From Pseudoalteromonas caenipelagi (GTDB taxonomy: Bacteria; Pseudomonadota; Gammaproteobacteria; Enterobacterales; Alteromonadaceae): DNA of 64,000 bases. The stretch covers positions 496,001 through 560,000 of the forward strand of contig NZ_JABBPG010000003.1 of assembly GCF_013140855.1 (NCBI RefSeq), written 5' to 3'. Positions 25,465 through 35,281 of the stretch are shown here, piece after piece. The notes beneath the pieces were generated by a model. That model saw only the letters and a program-made list of their open reading frames with translations, was not told where the DNA came from and searched no databases. The translations under genes were made by a program, and so were the position numbers. The stretch's first letter is position 1. Every line of letters begins with the position of its first letter.

Positions 25465-25875
25465 TTAGTAAGGGTGCTGCAAGTCTTCAATGTGCTTGCG
25501 AAGTAACCTCATAGTACATTTTTTGTGAGCTACTGACGCTTTGATAGAGTTAGGTAATGTGTACAAGTATCGCCATTTGCAGGTATCTTCAGCGTACTGC
25601 TCATGATAAACGATGCTTCTTTTAATTATAGGCATTAATTGTGTATTGCCCGTTTGCTCTTGTACCAGCCCGATATCGTGTAAAAGTTTGTTGATCCAGC
25701 TTTGTTGATGCCTGCGTAGCATATCGATGTTGCTATCCAAACACTTTATATACACTTTTGACTCGACAGGATGATAACTCTCAACAGATGAGCAGTCAGA
25801 AAGGGTGATCTCTGATGAGTTTGCAATGGCGGCTAACGGCACTAAGCAAACAAACGAAACACTAATTTTTGTCAT
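25465..25875 (-). CDS. Periplasmic protein with LprI-like (DUF1311) cysteine pattern
   Basis: A protein of about 136 residues. The signal peptide MTKISVSFVCLVPLAAIA is followed by a cysteine-bearing domain (C..., ...IKCLDSN, DTCKWRY, KKCTMRL) with helical LRRHQQSWINKL. This fits the LprI/DUF1311 group, some of which inhibit lysozyme, but similarity is modest. The start is placed at the second Met, which begins the signal peptide; another ATG four codons upstream also overlaps the kinase gene. It overlaps the end of the sensor kinase gene and is probably co-transcribed with it. Confidence 0.6.
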   Translation of the reverse strand: MTKISVSFVCLVPLAAIANSSEITLSDCSSVESYHPVESKVYIKCLDSNIDMLRRHQQSWINKLLHDIGLVQEQTGNTQLMPIIKRSIVYHEQYAEDTCKWRYLYTLPNSIKASVAHKKCTMRLLRKHIEDLQHPY

Positions 25876-27202
25876 AATTGAATTCAATTAAAAACCTGGC
25901 ACCTGCAAATTTAGAGCTTCCTATCTCTATATTACCGTGGTAAGAGTTAACTAAGTCTGACACAATCGCCATCCCGACGCCGTGACCTGCTTCGTACGTA
26001 TCCAAACGGCTGCCTCTTTTAAGCAATTCCGAACGTTGATGCTCAGGTACCCCAGGACCATCGTCTTCTATCTCAAGCTGGAGCGTTTTATTTTTATCAA
26101 AATGCACATTAATGTCTACGCGCGTATCACACGCTTTACATGCGTTGTCGATAATATTGCCTAAAATTTCCATCAAGTCGGTTTTGTCGCCTAAAAAAGC
26201 AACCTTGTCATCGCACAGCGAAGTAAAAACTACCTCCTTTTCATGATAGACCTTTTTCATGGCATTTAAAATCGAGTCGAGTATTGGTTTTACTCTTGTT
26301 TGCTTTTTCCAAGTATCAGAAGCCCCTGTGGCTGCTCTTTTTAATTGGTGCTCGATCATGGCATTAATTCTATCTAGCTGCTCTTGCGCATCGAGATCTT
26401 TGGCCAATTCGCTAGATTTTAATACCGCAAGAGGCGTTTTAAGGGCATGTGCTAAGTCACTTAAAGAGGCGCGGTAGCGCTCCTTTTGACGTCGCTGTGA
26501 ATCGAGTAGTAAGTTTAGGTCAGACTTTATCGTAAGTAACTCTTTTGGGTAGTCACCTGTGATTTTATCGACTTTGCCAGCTTCAACAGCTTTTATTTCT
26601 TTATCCAGCCTTTGCAGTGGACGTGCACTCCAAATAAAGCCAATGGCCATTAATACAGCAATAATAATGCCCATAACCAAAGCCCAGCTGATGAGTGTTT
26701 TCCTAAAACCGGACATCAATTTTACCAGCGCTTTGTTGTCTTTTAGTAATATAAAGCGTGCCTGCTGAGAGTAGTCGGCATTGCCCAAAATAACAGTTAA
26801 ACTTAATTGCCAGAATTGTCCTGCGCCATAATCTACTAATTTAAATTCAGCTGCTCCAGCTTGACTGTCGTCAAATATTGGCGAAATAGATAGATTCACT
26901 GCCGATTCTGAGTACCAGACTAAATCTTGGCCTTGATAAATAAGTGCAAAAGTATCTGAGTTAATACGATTTAGTTCAGGCGCGAGAATTGTGCGGGGCA
27001 TGTCTAAACCATCTTCTACAAACTCAACTTCAGAGATCAGAGAATATAGGTGTGCCTCTAGTGTTTTTTCGGTCGCCTCCACCAAGGAAGCATTATAAGC
27101 ACGGCCAATAGCGAAGAATAAAGCGGGAAGTGCGACGATAAGCACAAAGACAAGGATAAATCCTTGTCTTATTTTTAGGGAAATTTCGGCTGCTTTTACC
27201 AC
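25862..27202 (-). CDS. Two-component sensor histidine kinase (PhoQ-type)
   Basis: A 446-residue membrane kinase. Membrane segments lie at about residues 13-33 and 168-190 around a periplasmic sensor domain of about 130 residues, followed by a HAMP-like linker. The H-box is LAHALKTPLAVL, the N-box EILGNIIDNACKAC, and the G boxes DDGPGVPEH and GHGVGMAIVSDL. The order PepSY protein, regulator, kinase resembles PhoPQ-type sets in other gammaproteobacteria. The GTG start overlaps the regulator stop, so the two are translationally coupled. The signal sensed cannot be read; divalent cations or peptides are only family precedents. Confidence 0.92.
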   Translation of the reverse strand: MVKAAEISLKIRQGFILVFVLIVALPALFFAIGRAYNASLVEATEKTLEAHLYSLISEVEFVEDGLDMPRTILAPELNRINSDTFALIYQGQDLVWYSESAVNLSISPIFDDSQAGAAEFKLVDYGAGQFWQLSLTVILGNADYSQQARFILLKDNKALVKLMSGFRKTLISWALVMGIIIAVLMAIGFIWSARPLQRLDKEIKAVEAGKVDKITGDYPKELLTIKSDLNLLLDSQRRQKERYRASLSDLAHALKTPLAVLKSSELAKDLDAQEQLDRINAMIEHQLKRAATGASDTWKKQTRVKPILDSILNAMKKVYHEKEVVFTSLCDDKVAFLGDKTDLMEILGNIIDNACKACDTRVDINVHFDKNKTLQLEIEDDGPGVPEHQRSELLKRGSRLDTYEAGHGVGMAIVSDLVNSYHGNIEIGSSKFAGARFLIEFNYDKN

Positions 27203-27870
27203 TGGGTTTTAAACCTGTATCCTCTACCACGTAACGTTTCAACAGGGTTTAAACTACCATCTGGGTCAAGCTTTTTGCGCAGCCTTAAGACAAATACTTC
27301 AATAACATTTGAGTCTAAATCAAAATCTTGGTCGTAGATATGCTCAGTGAGCTCCGATTTAGAAATCACTTTTTGGGGATTAACCATCATATATTCAAGG
27401 ACTTTATATTCGTACGCAGTCAATGATAATTCTTGCTCGTTTACCCAAACCTGTTGCGAGCGGGTATGAATCTTAATTGGCCCAATGCTAATTTCTGGAT
27501 TGGCTTGGCCAGCACTTCGGCGAATAAGTGCGTTACAGCGCGCGATCAGCTCTTCTACATGAAATGGCTTAGTTAGGTAATCGTCGGCACCCGCATCTAA
27601 ACCTTCAACTTTGTCTTGCCAGCGGTCGCGGGCAGTTAAGATTAAGATTGGGATCTTAACGCCAGCGGCACGTGCTCGGCGAATTAGCTCTATACCGTCT
27701 AACTTTGGTAGACCTAAATCGATCACTGCCATATCTAAAGGGTATTCAGTTATATGAAATAATCCGGACTCACCATCGTGGCATAGATCAATGCTGTATC
27801 TTTCTTTTTCTAATGCACTGCGTAGGTTTTCGGCAAGTTGAATATCGTCTTCGATTACTAAAATTCGCAT
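27196..27870 (-). CDS. OmpR/PhoP-family response regulator
   Basis: A 224-residue regulator. The receiver domain begins MRILVIEDDIQLAENL, has the phospho-acceptor Asp in MAVIDLGLPKLDG at about residue 51, and Lys in YLTKPFHVEEL. The C-terminal winged helix has LTAYEYKVLEYMM, SNVIEVFVLRLRKKL and GRGYRFK, usual for OmpR-type DNA-binding domains. It is the partner of the overlapping sensor kinase and lies directly after the small PepSY gene. PhoP is the closest familiar name, but target genes cannot be deduced from the window. Confidence 0.93.
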   Translation of the reverse strand: MRILVIEDDIQLAENLRSALEKERYSIDLCHDGESGLFHITEYPLDMAVIDLGLPKLDGIELIRRARAAGVKIPILILTARDRWQDKVEGLDAGADDYLTKPFHVEELIARCNALIRRSAGQANPEISIGPIKIHTRSQQVWVNEQELSLTAYEYKVLEYMMVNPQKVISKSELTEHIYDQDFDLDSNVIEVFVLRLRKKLDPDGSLNPVETLRGRGYRFKTQW

Positions 27871-27872
27871 TT

Positions 27873-28118
27873 TTAATCCTTTGTAACAGCTCCGGTTTTT
27901 TTATCGACATGAATGTCAATAACGCGGCCGTCGGTTTGTAAAATTCTGACTACGAAACTGTCACTTTGTTCAGTGATCTTAAGTGTTCGCCCTTGATACT
28001 GAGCTAACGCTAGTTCAATGGCTTGTTTTTTATCTATATTCTTATTTGCTTCGGTTGCATTCACGGTTTGGGTACAGCTCAGGCAGACAAAAATTAGAAA
28101 ACAAACTGACAATCGCAT
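27873..28118 (-). CDS. Small periplasmic PepSY-domain protein
   Basis: About 81 residues. The signal peptide MRLSVCFLIFVCLSCTQTVNA is followed by one PepSY unit (KKQAIELALAQYQGRTLKITEQ...VRILQTDGRVIDIHVDKKTGAV). The start is set at the ATG at 28118, which has GGAG about nine bases upstream and begins the signal peptide; an upstream ATG lacks these. It lies two bases before the response regulator gene. PepSY proteins next to PhoPQ-like pairs are thought to influence periplasmic proteolysis or sensing, which is an inference here. Confidence 0.8.
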   Translation of the reverse strand: MRLSVCFLIFVCLSCTQTVNATEANKNIDKKQAIELALAQYQGRTLKITEQSDSFVVRILQTDGRVIDIHVDKKTGAVTKD

Positions 28119-28194
28119 TTTACTAAGCTCCACGGTTGGATTGCTTAACATCTTGTGCAAATCCTACGACAGGGGTAATTAACCAAAACTGAAT

Positions 28195-28494
28195 TTAAGG
28201 GAGTACCTTTTTATAGGGCTTAACAATGCTGCTAGCATATACACCCGCTTCGATATAGGGATCAGCATCAGCCCATGCTTGAGCTTGTTCAACAGATGCA
28301 AATTCAGCAATAACGAGAGAGCCTGTAAATCCTGCTTGGCCTGGCTCTTCGCTATCAATGGCTGGCAATGGACCTGCTGCAAACAAACGATTTTGTTCTT
28401 TTAATTCGGTTAAGCGTGCAAGGTGTGCAGGGCGTGTTGCTAGGCGTTTTTCCAAAGAGTTTTCTACATCTGTAGAATAAATCATGTAAAGCAT
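28195..28494 (-). CDS. yciI: YciI family protein
   Basis: A 99-residue ferredoxin-like-fold protein. [44 protein letters not shown] and [10 protein letters not shown] match E. coli YciI nearly throughout, including the conserved His of the RPAHLARL segment. Function in E. coli is not settled. The ATG at 28494 is chosen by homology; a TTG four codons upstream is possible. It stands alone upstream of the PepSY-regulator-kinase set. Confidence 0.92.
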   Translation of the reverse strand: MLYMIYSTDVENSLEKRLATRPAHLARLTELKEQNRLFAAGPLPAIDSEEPGQAGFTGSLVIAEFASVEQAQAWADADPYIEAGVYASSIVKPYKKVLP

Positions 28495-28668
28495 AAAAGA
28501 GTTCAAATTTTAATACAAAATAATTGCCTATATTAGTCTGCTTTGCTCTGTATTGTAAATCCTCACGGTGATTTGTTGTCTGCTTTGTCCTTAAAGACTT
28601 GAAAAGCTCACGGCAAGGCTGGTAGAGTCGCTCGGATATTTATAAAAAATAATAATAAGGTTTTCCAC

Positions 28669-30093
28669 ATGAGTGCAAATCGTGAGCATTTTAGCTCTCG
28701 ACTGGGTTTTATACTTGCCGCTGCTGGTTCAGCGGTTGGTATAGGTAACTTGGTCGGTTTTCCTGTATCAGCTACAAAAAATGGTGGTGGTGCTTTTTTA
28801 ATAGTGTATGCCTTATTCGTTGCATTTATTTGTTTACCAGTAATGATGGCAGAAATGGCAATGGGCAGAAAGGCACAAAAAGATCCTTATGGAGCATACA
28901 AGGCGCTTTCTGGTGGTGATAAGCGTTGGTCTATTGCTGGTGCTTTATCCGTTCTGACGCCATTTATGATAGCTGTATTCTATATGGTTATTACCGTCTG
29001 GATCTTTGGTTATCTGGCACAAACTGCAATGGGTAACCTAGATGCTTTAGCAAACCCGAATCACTTTGGACAATTTATAAATCAAAGTAGTGTGTTTTGG
29101 TACATGTTGCTGGTTGGCGTGATTGTTAACTTGATTTTAGTTGGCGGCGTAAAAGAGGGTATTGAAAAAGCAGCTAAGTTTTTAATGCCTTCATTATTCG
29201 TACTACTGATTGGCTTGGTTGTGTATGTGCTGACGTTGGATAACGCTATGGCTGGGGTGCGTTATTATATTGTGCCTGACTTTTCTAAAATGGATGCAAG
29301 TGTACTCAATGGCGCGTTATCACAGGCGTTCTTTTCACTGTCACTGGGGATGGGTATTTTAATGACCTATGCCTCTTATATATCAAAAAATGATGATATC
29401 GTAGGTGGCGCAAAGATGGTGGCGCTCACTGACTCTTTGGTAGCTTTTATCGCAGGTCTTATGGTGCTACCAGCGATATTTAGTTTTAACCCTGCAACCA
29501 ATACTGATGAGTTATCTGAGTCATCAGTGTCGATGATTTTTGAGTTTTTACCCAAGATATTATTGGCGCTACAAACTGATATTGGTTATTTAGGCGCATC
29601 TATCGTCGCGTTTATTTTCTTCTTATTAGTGTTTTTTGCAGCAATCACCTCTTTGGTTTCAATTGTGGAAGTTCCAACAGCTGCATTGATGGAAGAAAAG
29701 TGTATTAGCCGTAAAAAAGCGCTGCTGATCTTAGCTGCGACAACGGGCTTGTTGACTGTACTATGTACTATGTCGTTTGGTATGGTTGATTGGCTCACTA
29801 AGTTTGTGAGCTATGGTGGTGCAGACAAGAGTCTGTTTGATTTAGTTTATGACGTGTTTTATGACACTATTTTGCCATTGAACGGTTTAATGGTGTGTCT
29901 ATTCGTTATTTATCGCTGGAAAAAATCCAACTTAAATGCGGAGCTTGAACAAGGTTGCGACAAGTATAAAGGCAGCTTTGGTGAGAAGTACGTGAACTTT
30001 TCGCTATCTACTTTTATTCCAGTGGTGTTGTTGGTTATCTTTATCAATACTGTTGCGACGAAGTTCTTTGCGTTTAGTATATTCGGCTTCTAA
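28669..30093 (+). CDS. Sodium-dependent transporter, NSS/SNF family
   Basis: A 474-residue polytopic membrane protein with the family opening SRLGFILAAAGSAVGIGNLVGFPVSATKNGGGAFL, which forms the sodium and substrate site of segment 1. Further hallmarks are GGVKEGIEKAAKFLMP and LSLGMGILMTYASYIS. It has about eleven segments, shorter than LeuT at the C-terminus as is common for bacterial members. The substrate is probably an amino acid or related compound and cannot be specified. A single-gene unit with its own terminator. Confidence 0.93.
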   Translation: MSANREHFSSRLGFILAAAGSAVGIGNLVGFPVSATKNGGGAFLIVYALFVAFICLPVMMAEMAMGRKAQKDPYGAYKALSGGDKRWSIAGALSVLTPFMIAVFYMVITVWIFGYLAQTAMGNLDALANPNHFGQFINQSSVFWYMLLVGVIVNLILVGGVKEGIEKAAKFLMPSLFVLLIGLVVYVLTLDNAMAGVRYYIVPDFSKMDASVLNGALSQAFFSLSLGMGILMTYASYISKNDDIVGGAKMVALTDSLVAFIAGLMVLPAIFSFNPATNTDELSESSVSMIFEFLPKILLALQTDIGYLGASIVAFIFFLLVFFAAITSLVSIVEVPTAALMEEKCISRKKALLILAATTGLLTVLCTMSFGMVDWLTKFVSYGGADKSLFDLVYDVFYDTILPLNGLMVCLFVIYRWKKSNLNAELEQGCDKYKGSFGEKYVNFSLSTFIPVVLLVIFINTVATKFFAFSIFGF

Positions 30094-30116
30094 GCAAAAC
30101 TTAGTCAAATAACAGC

Positions 30117-30143
30117 AACGCCGAGCTTAGCCTCGGCGTTTTG
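30117..30143 (+). terminator. Intrinsic terminator after the NSS transporter
   Basis: AACGCCGAG and CTCGGCGTT form a nine-pair stem with a six-base loop followed by TTT. The position is just after the transporter and before the convergent CPBP gene. Confidence 0.85.
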
Positions 30144-30791
30144 CTAAAAAGTCATCCCAGAATCTAGATATTGACCCATACCTAAGGTAAATATCCATAA
30201 CCCCCACAAGCTGTGCTCGAGCACACACACCATTAATGAACGGCTATGCGCATAGGTATAAGAAAACAGTAGGCCGCCAGCAAAAGACAAAGCGATTGCC
30301 ACCCAGTTATCGTAAACGCAATGTGCTAATGCGAACACTGCTGCACTGAGAACGATCCGAGTGTTTTTTTTCGGCAGTATACGTTTGTATCTGTGAAAAA
30401 AATAACTCCTAAAAATAAGCTCTTGAGGCAATACAGAGAGGACTGGGTAAGCAATGAGTAAATACAGCCATTGTGTGGTGGACTTCAGGGGCAGTGCAAA
30501 CCAATTTTCCTGATTAAACAAACCGTAAAGCATCGCAGAGAACAAAGCACCGATAAAGAATGTGGTAAATAGTCGGCGTTTAATTGTTGAAAACTCGCCC
30601 AAACTGGTGAGTCGAAAGCGTTTAAAATGAGGGTCGCTAAGCAGTAGGAAACTGCATATGATCATCAACGTAATTAATGCAGGAAAAAGCCAGTTAGCGA
30701 GATGATCACGAAAAATGTAAGCCAAGGTTGGCAAACAAAAAAAGATTAAAAGTAGTTCACACCAGCGGTATTGACTTGCGTTCAAGGGCAT
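30144..30791 (-). CDS. CPBP-family intramembrane protease-like protein
   Basis: A 215-residue membrane protein with about six segments. The CPBP (CAAX protease/bacteriocin-processing, Abi) motifs appear as LPQELIFRSYFFHR, FALAHCVYDN and CVLEHSLWG. The first glutamate of the usual EExxxR motif is Gln here (QELIFR), so activity may be altered. The other His residues are present. No bacteriocin gene is nearby, so the substrate is unknown. Confidence 0.83.
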   Translation of the reverse strand: MPLNASQYRWCELLLIFFCLPTLAYIFRDHLANWLFPALITLMIICSFLLLSDPHFKRFRLTSLGEFSTIKRRLFTTFFIGALFSAMLYGLFNQENWFALPLKSTTQWLYLLIAYPVLSVLPQELIFRSYFFHRYKRILPKKNTRIVLSAAVFALAHCVYDNWVAIALSFAGGLLFSYTYAHSRSLMVCVLEHSLWGLWIFTLGMGQYLDSGMTF

Positions 30792-30898
30792 GCCTTTTTT
30801 ACTTAGTTTACAAAAACTATAGCAGTAAAAATGCCCTTGAAAGTGACATTATTTAGACATTGTGGCCCTAACTCATTACGCTCTTTATCGGGCGCAAT

Positions 30899-31480
30899 TT
30901 AGTTGTCATCGGGAAGGTACTTATAAATCCTAGCCATGGTGACTAAAATTGCCCCAAAGGTTATCCCCATTAATCCAAACACTTTAAAGTTGACCCAAGT
31001 ATCCAGCGAAAAGTTATAAGCAACATACAAGTTAAGTACAGAGATAAAAGCCAATAACAGCATCCACATAATATTGAGCTGCTCGCATACAGACTTAGGT
31101 AACGAAATGTCGAGTTCTGCGTTTTTACCTTGCTCTTTTTCGTTGACTGATTTGAGCAGGCCTAACAAGGCAGTCTCTACTAGGTTCTTGTTAAAAAAGT
31201 AGCGTGAAACCAATAGAGACAGTGATAATAGGGCATATATCACAGTGGCTTTCCACATAATAAAGTGCTCATCTTGGAATAAAATGGTCATTCCACCCAA
31301 AACAAGGGCGATGGCAAAAAATACCCAGTGCCTTGTGGCGATTTTACCGCTGTGAAAATAATGGTACGCGAGCTGGATAATTGAAGAGGCGATTAAAACA
31401 CCGGTAGCCCAGTAGATATCTACCAATTTGTAGACGGCGAAAAATAAGATCAGAGGAAGGTATTCAAGCAATGTGGCCAT
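30899..31480 (-). CDS. yciB: YciB-type inner-membrane septation/intracellular morphology protein
   Basis: A 193-residue protein with five to six membrane segments, starting MATLLEYLPLILFFAVYKLVDIYWAT, as in YciB/IspZ. LGGMTILFQDEHFIMWKATVIYALLS matches the conserved core. The ATG at 31480 is chosen because AAAGGTGAG lies just upstream and it is the family start; the longer frame adds thirteen residues without support. YciB affects envelope integrity and cell division in enterobacteria. It is divergent from the HU gene. Confidence 0.92.
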   Translation of the reverse strand: MATLLEYLPLILFFAVYKLVDIYWATGVLIASSIIQLAYHYFHSGKIATRHWVFFAIALVLGGMTILFQDEHFIMWKATVIYALLSLSLLVSRYFFNKNLVETALLGLLKSVNEKEQGKNAELDISLPKSVCEQLNIMWMLLLAFISVLNLYVAYNFSLDTWVNFKVFGLMGITFGAILVTMARIYKYLPDDN

Positions 31481-31634
31481 TAAGCTCACCTTTTTAATTA
31501 TAATGGCTCGTTTTACCAAGTTCCTTGGCGAAGTTCAAGATTGACTTTGTGCGTCTTAGCCCTTAGCCTCAGCGGCTTTTATATTTGTGCAGCTATGCTT
31601 GCTGCACTATTAAGCAATCCAGAATGAGAGTGGT

Positions 31635-31907
31635 ATGAACAAATCTGAATTGATAACGGCGATGTCAACACACAGCGCATTAACGAAAAAAGACACAAAA
31701 GCTGCATTAGATGCATTGTTAGCCGTTATAAAAAAGCGTTTAGCCGAAGGGGACCAGATGCCGATAGCTGGCTTAGGTACCTTTGCGTTGAGTTATCATC
31801 CAGCAAAAGCTGGGCGCAATCCGAAAACTGGCGAAACTATCTTAATTGAAGGGGCGAATAAGGTGCAGTTTAAAGCCGCTAAGGCGCTCAAAGACGCCCT
31901 AGCGTAA
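31635..31907 (+). CDS. HU-family DNA-binding protein
   Basis: A 90-residue nucleoid protein. MNKSELITAM at the N-terminus and the DNA-binding arm with GLGTFALSYHPAKAGRNPKTGE match the HU/IHF family; the RNPxTG motif is intact. It has HU rather than IHF character, but alpha or beta cannot be decided. The start has GAGAGTGGT upstream. It converges on trpA with an eight-base gap. Confidence 0.93.
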   Translation: MNKSELITAMSTHSALTKKDTKAALDALLAVIKKRLAEGDQMPIAGLGTFALSYHPAKAGRNPKTGETILIEGANKVQFKAAKALKDALA

Positions 31908-31915
31908 GAAAGTGA

Positions 31916-32722
31916 TTAACTTCGTGTCGCTGCTTTCATTGTGCTAACAAACTGTTGGAGCTCGCTGAGCATAGCGCTAGGATTATCCAAGTGCTGCTCA
32001 ATGATTTTAACGACGGCAGAGCCACTGATAGCACCTGCAGCTCCTGAGTTTAGTGCCGCTTTAACGTGCTCAGCGGTGGATATACCAAATCCAAGCAGAG
32101 CGGGTGCAGCATGATACTCTTTAAGTTTGGTGATCATCGAGTCAGCAGGCATCTGAGCAGTTGTTTCGGTGCCTGTTACACCGGCTCTAGAGAGTAAATA
32201 AGTATAGCCTCGGCCATAGCTTGCACATTCTCTTAGGGTGTCATCACCAGCATTAGGAGTTGCAATAAAAATAGGCTCAATTCCTGCATTTTGCGCAGCA
32301 CGGCGAAACAGTTTTGATTCGTGCAGCGGTACATCGGCAACCAAAATAGAGTCTACACCTGCTTCTTTAGCTTGCTGATAAAACGTATCAATGCCTTTGG
32401 CAAAAATTAGGTTAGAGTACAATAATAGGCCGATTGGAATGTCATTGTTGTACTGGCGTACTTGTTTAATAATATCAAAACAGTCCTGCGTATTAATATG
32501 TTGCTCAAGAGCACGGATATTGGCTGCTTGGATAACAGGACCATCTGCAATGGGGTCTGAAAAAGGAATACCCAGCTCCAACGCATCGGCACCACCGTCA
32601 ATCAAGCTTTTAATAATGTCTAAGCTCAGCGCTTTATTTGGATCGCCAATAGTAACAAATGGCACAAACGCCCCTTGGTCCTGCTCGGCCAAGGCGTTAA
32701 ATGTTTGGGCATAGCGGCTCAT
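31916..32722 (-). CDS. trpA: Tryptophan synthase alpha chain
   Basis: This 268-residue TIM-barrel enzyme cleaves indole-3-glycerol phosphate to indole. [33 protein letters not shown] (catalytic Glu and Asp) and LLSRAGVTG are intact. Its ATG overlaps the trpB stop by one base, so the subunits are translationally coupled. It is the last gene of the trp operon. Confidence 0.97.
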   Translation of the reverse strand: MSRYAQTFNALAEQDQGAFVPFVTIGDPNKALSLDIIKSLIDGGADALELGIPFSDPIADGPVIQAANIRALEQHINTQDCFDIIKQVRQYNNDIPIGLLLYSNLIFAKGIDTFYQQAKEAGVDSILVADVPLHESKLFRRAAQNAGIEPIFIATPNAGDDTLRECASYGRGYTYLLSRAGVTGTETTAQMPADSMITKLKEYHAAPALLGFGISTAEHVKAALNSGAAGAISGSAVVKIIEQHLDNPSAMLSELQQFVSTMKAATRS

Positions 32723-33906
32723 TAAAGTTCTCCTCGCTCATTTAAAACTTGATGTACATGGGTTAGGTCTTTGTCGCCACGACCACTTAGGTTAACCACA
32801 ATAATGGTCTCATTACTTTGTTGTTCTGCATACTTGAGCGCATACGCAAGGGCATGGCTCGACTCAAGTGCTGGAATAATACCTTCATGCTTGGCTAAAG
32901 ATTGAAACGCATTAAGCGCTTCAGTGTCGGTAATGGCAACATATTGTGCGCGACCACTTTCGTGTAAAAAAGCGTGTTGTGGCCCAACAGCAGGGTAATC
33001 CAGACCTGCTGACACCGAGTAAGACTCTTCAATTTGTCCATCGCTATTTTGCATTATGTAGGTATAAGCGCCGTGCAATATGCCTTTGCTTCCCTTACAT
33101 AATGCTGCACCATGCTCTTCGGTGTCCAAGCCTTTACCAGCGGGCTCAATACCAACGAGCTTAACACTTGGCTCATCTATAAAATCACTAAACATACCAA
33201 TGGCATTTGAACCACCACCAACACATGCCATAACGACATCAGGAAGGCGTCCCTCGGCTTCTAATACTTGTTGTTTAGCTTCTTCGCCAATCATTTTTTG
33301 GAACTCACGCACAACCGTTGGGAATGGATGAGGACCTGCAGCGGTGCCCAGTAGATAGTGCGCCGTTTTGTAGTTCGCTGACCAATCGCGCATGGCCTCG
33401 TTAACCGCATCTTTTAGCGTGCCAGAACCCGCTGTGACAGGAATAACTTCCGCCCCCATCAAACGCATTCTAAATACATTGGGTTGTTGGCGTTCAACAT
33501 CTTTTGCACCCATATAAACGCGGCACTTCAAGCCCAATAACGCACACGCCAACGCGGTAGCAACACCATGCTGACCGGCACCGGTTTCTGCAATTACTTC
33601 GCTTTTGCCCATACGTTTAGTTAGCAACGCTTGACCTAATACTTGGTTGGTTTTGTGTGCACCGCCGTGCAATAAGTCTTCGCGCTTTAGGTATAGCTTT
33701 ACCTTAGGGTTTTTTACTAAGTTACGCGTTAAAGTTAAAGGCGTAGGTCGGCCAGCGTACTCGTTTAATAGCTTTTGGAACTCTTGTAAAAACTCAGGGT
33801 CTTTTTGCGCTTTGTTAAACTCTTGCTCAAGTTGTTTGAGCGCAGGGACTAGTAACTCGGGGACAAACATGCCCCCAAAGTCACCAAAATATGCTGCATT
33901 GTTCAT
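32722..33906 (-). CDS. trpB: Tryptophan synthase beta chain
   Basis: This 394-residue PLP enzyme condenses indole with serine. [19 protein letters not shown] has the PLP lysine, and [13 protein letters not shown] and [10 protein letters not shown] bind the cofactor and substrate. The start is [12 protein letters not shown] at 33906 with GAGGTGG upstream. The longer open frame reaches back into trpCF and is rejected. It lies seven bases after trpCF. Confidence 0.97.
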   Translation of the reverse strand: MNNAAYFGDFGGMFVPELLVPALKQLEQEFNKAQKDPEFLQEFQKLLNEYAGRPTPLTLTRNLVKNPKVKLYLKREDLLHGGAHKTNQVLGQALLTKRMGKSEVIAETGAGQHGVATALACALLGLKCRVYMGAKDVERQQPNVFRMRLMGAEVIPVTAGSGTLKDAVNEAMRDWSANYKTAHYLLGTAAGPHPFPTVVREFQKMIGEEAKQQVLEAEGRLPDVVMACVGGGSNAIGMFSDFIDEPSVKLVGIEPAGKGLDTEEHGAALCKGSKGILHGAYTYIMQNSDGQIEESYSVSAGLDYPAVGPQHAFLHESGRAQYVAITDTEALNAFQSLAKHEGIIPALESSHALAYALKYAEQQSNETIIVVNLSGRGDKDLTHVHQVLNERGEL

Positions 33907-33913
33907 TTCCACC

Positions 33914-35281
33914 TCAATAATTTCTAATGTTTGCAAAAGCGTGCTGAATTTTTTCATAACACTTTTTACCGGGGCTAAGTTCAACCCCTGAATTTAAATC
34001 TAATCCTTGCGCACCCAGTCTTGCCGCGGCTGCTACGTTATCGGGGTTAAGCCCGCCTGCAAGAATAAAGTTATTGGCAACTTGCTCAGACAATAATTGC
34101 CAGTTAAATGACTGACCAGTGCCACCAAAGCCAGCATCGGTTTTGGTGTCGTATAGGTGTTTATCAACTCCTTTGACTGGAAGTGGGAGGGTATCGTTGA
34201 CGCCCTGAGCTTTCCAGATCTGGCAGTTAACTGGCAGTCGATTTCTCAAACTCGCAATGTAAGCTTCATTTTCTTGGCCGTGTAATTGTACGGCGCTTAG
34301 TTTCAGCGTTTGCGCATACTCTGCCACTTGCTCTTCATCAGCGTTAACGAATACGCCAACATAGCTAAGTGGTGCGCTATCTACTATGGCTTTAGCGCAG
34401 TCTAAGTCTACATAGCGCAGTGATTTGGGATAAAAAATCAACCCGCCATAAAGGGCACCGGCTTGGTAAGCCGCTTGTGCATCTTGGCAGCGGGTAAGTC
34501 CGCAGACTTTGTTTTCGCCAAGAATTAGCTTGCGACAAGCAGTGTCTAAGTTATGCTCAGCCATGAGCGAACTACCCACTAAAAAGCCACTACATAAAGG
34601 TGCAAGTCGCTTCACATCTTGATGGGTATAAATGCCTGATTCGGAGATAACTACTTTATCATCAGGAATTAACTTGCGAAGTCGCTCGGTTGTGGCTAAA
34701 TCAGTGCTTAAGTCTCTTAGGTTACGATTGTTAATACCAATAATTTGCGCATCCAGTTGCAGTGCTCGCTCAACTTCAGATTCATTGCTCACTTCAGTGA
34801 GAACAGCCATGTTTAGCGACTTCGCGATATCAGCTAAAACAGTGTATTGCTGATCATCAAGGACAGATAGCATCAGTAAAATAGCATCACCGCCGTTAAG
34901 GCGCGCTAAGTAAACTTGGTATTCGTCGATAAAAAAGTCTTTACAGATCAGTGGCTGTTCGACTTTCTGTCGCACATAACTTAAATACTCAAAGCTGCCT
35001 TGAAAGTATTTTTCATCAGTCAGTACGCTGATACAGCTGGCATAGTGCTTGTAAACGCTGGTGATTTCATCTAAGTCAAAATGTGCTCGGATCAACCCTT
35101 TTGACGGTGAGGCCTTTTTACACTCTAAAATAAATTGTGTGCCTGTTTTTGCCAGCGCCCTATAAAAGTCACGGGTTGTAGGTTGTACTTTATCTTTGAA
35201 CGACACCAGCGGAAAACTTGCTTTGCGTTTTTGTAGTTCTATTTGCTTATCGGCGACAATTTTGTCGAGCACATTAGCCAT
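33914..35281 (-). CDS. trpCF: Fused indole-3-glycerol-phosphate synthase / phosphoribosylanthranilate isomerase
   Basis: A 455-residue bifunctional enzyme as in other gammaproteobacteria. The N-terminal TrpC half has [13 protein letters not shown] and VISESGI. The C-terminal TrpF half has [11 protein letters not shown] with the catalytic Cys, [16 protein letters not shown] and [10 protein letters not shown]. It starts within the last bases of trpD (eight-base overlap). An intact TrpF domain here matters for judging the extra TrpF-like protein at 57746. Confidence 0.97.
   Translation of the reverse strand: MANVLDKIVADKQIELQKRKASFPLVSFKDKVQPTTRDFYRALAKTGTQFILECKKASPSKGLIRAHFDLDEITSVYKHYASCISVLTDEKYFQGSFEYLSYVRQKVEQPLICKDFFIDEYQVYLARLNGGDAILLMLSVLDDQQYTVLADIAKSLNMAVLTEVSNESEVERALQLDAQIIGINNRNLRDLSTDLATTERLRKLIPDDKVVISESGIYTHQDVKRLAPLCSGFLVGSSLMAEHNLDTACRKLILGENKVCGLTRCQDAQAAYQAGALYGGLIFYPKSLRYVDLDCAKAIVDSAPLSYVGVFVNADEEQVAEYAQTLKLSAVQLHGQENEAYIASLRNRLPVNCQIWKAQGVNDTLPLPVKGVDKHLYDTKTDAGFGGTGQSFNWQLLSEQVANNFILAGGLNPDNVAAAARLGAQGLDLNSGVELSPGKKCYEKIQHAFANIRNY

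Noticed and set aside
33907..33984. A 26-residue N-terminal extension of TrpB
   Set aside because: It overlaps trpCF and has no counterpart in the family; the ATG at 33906 has a good ribosome site.
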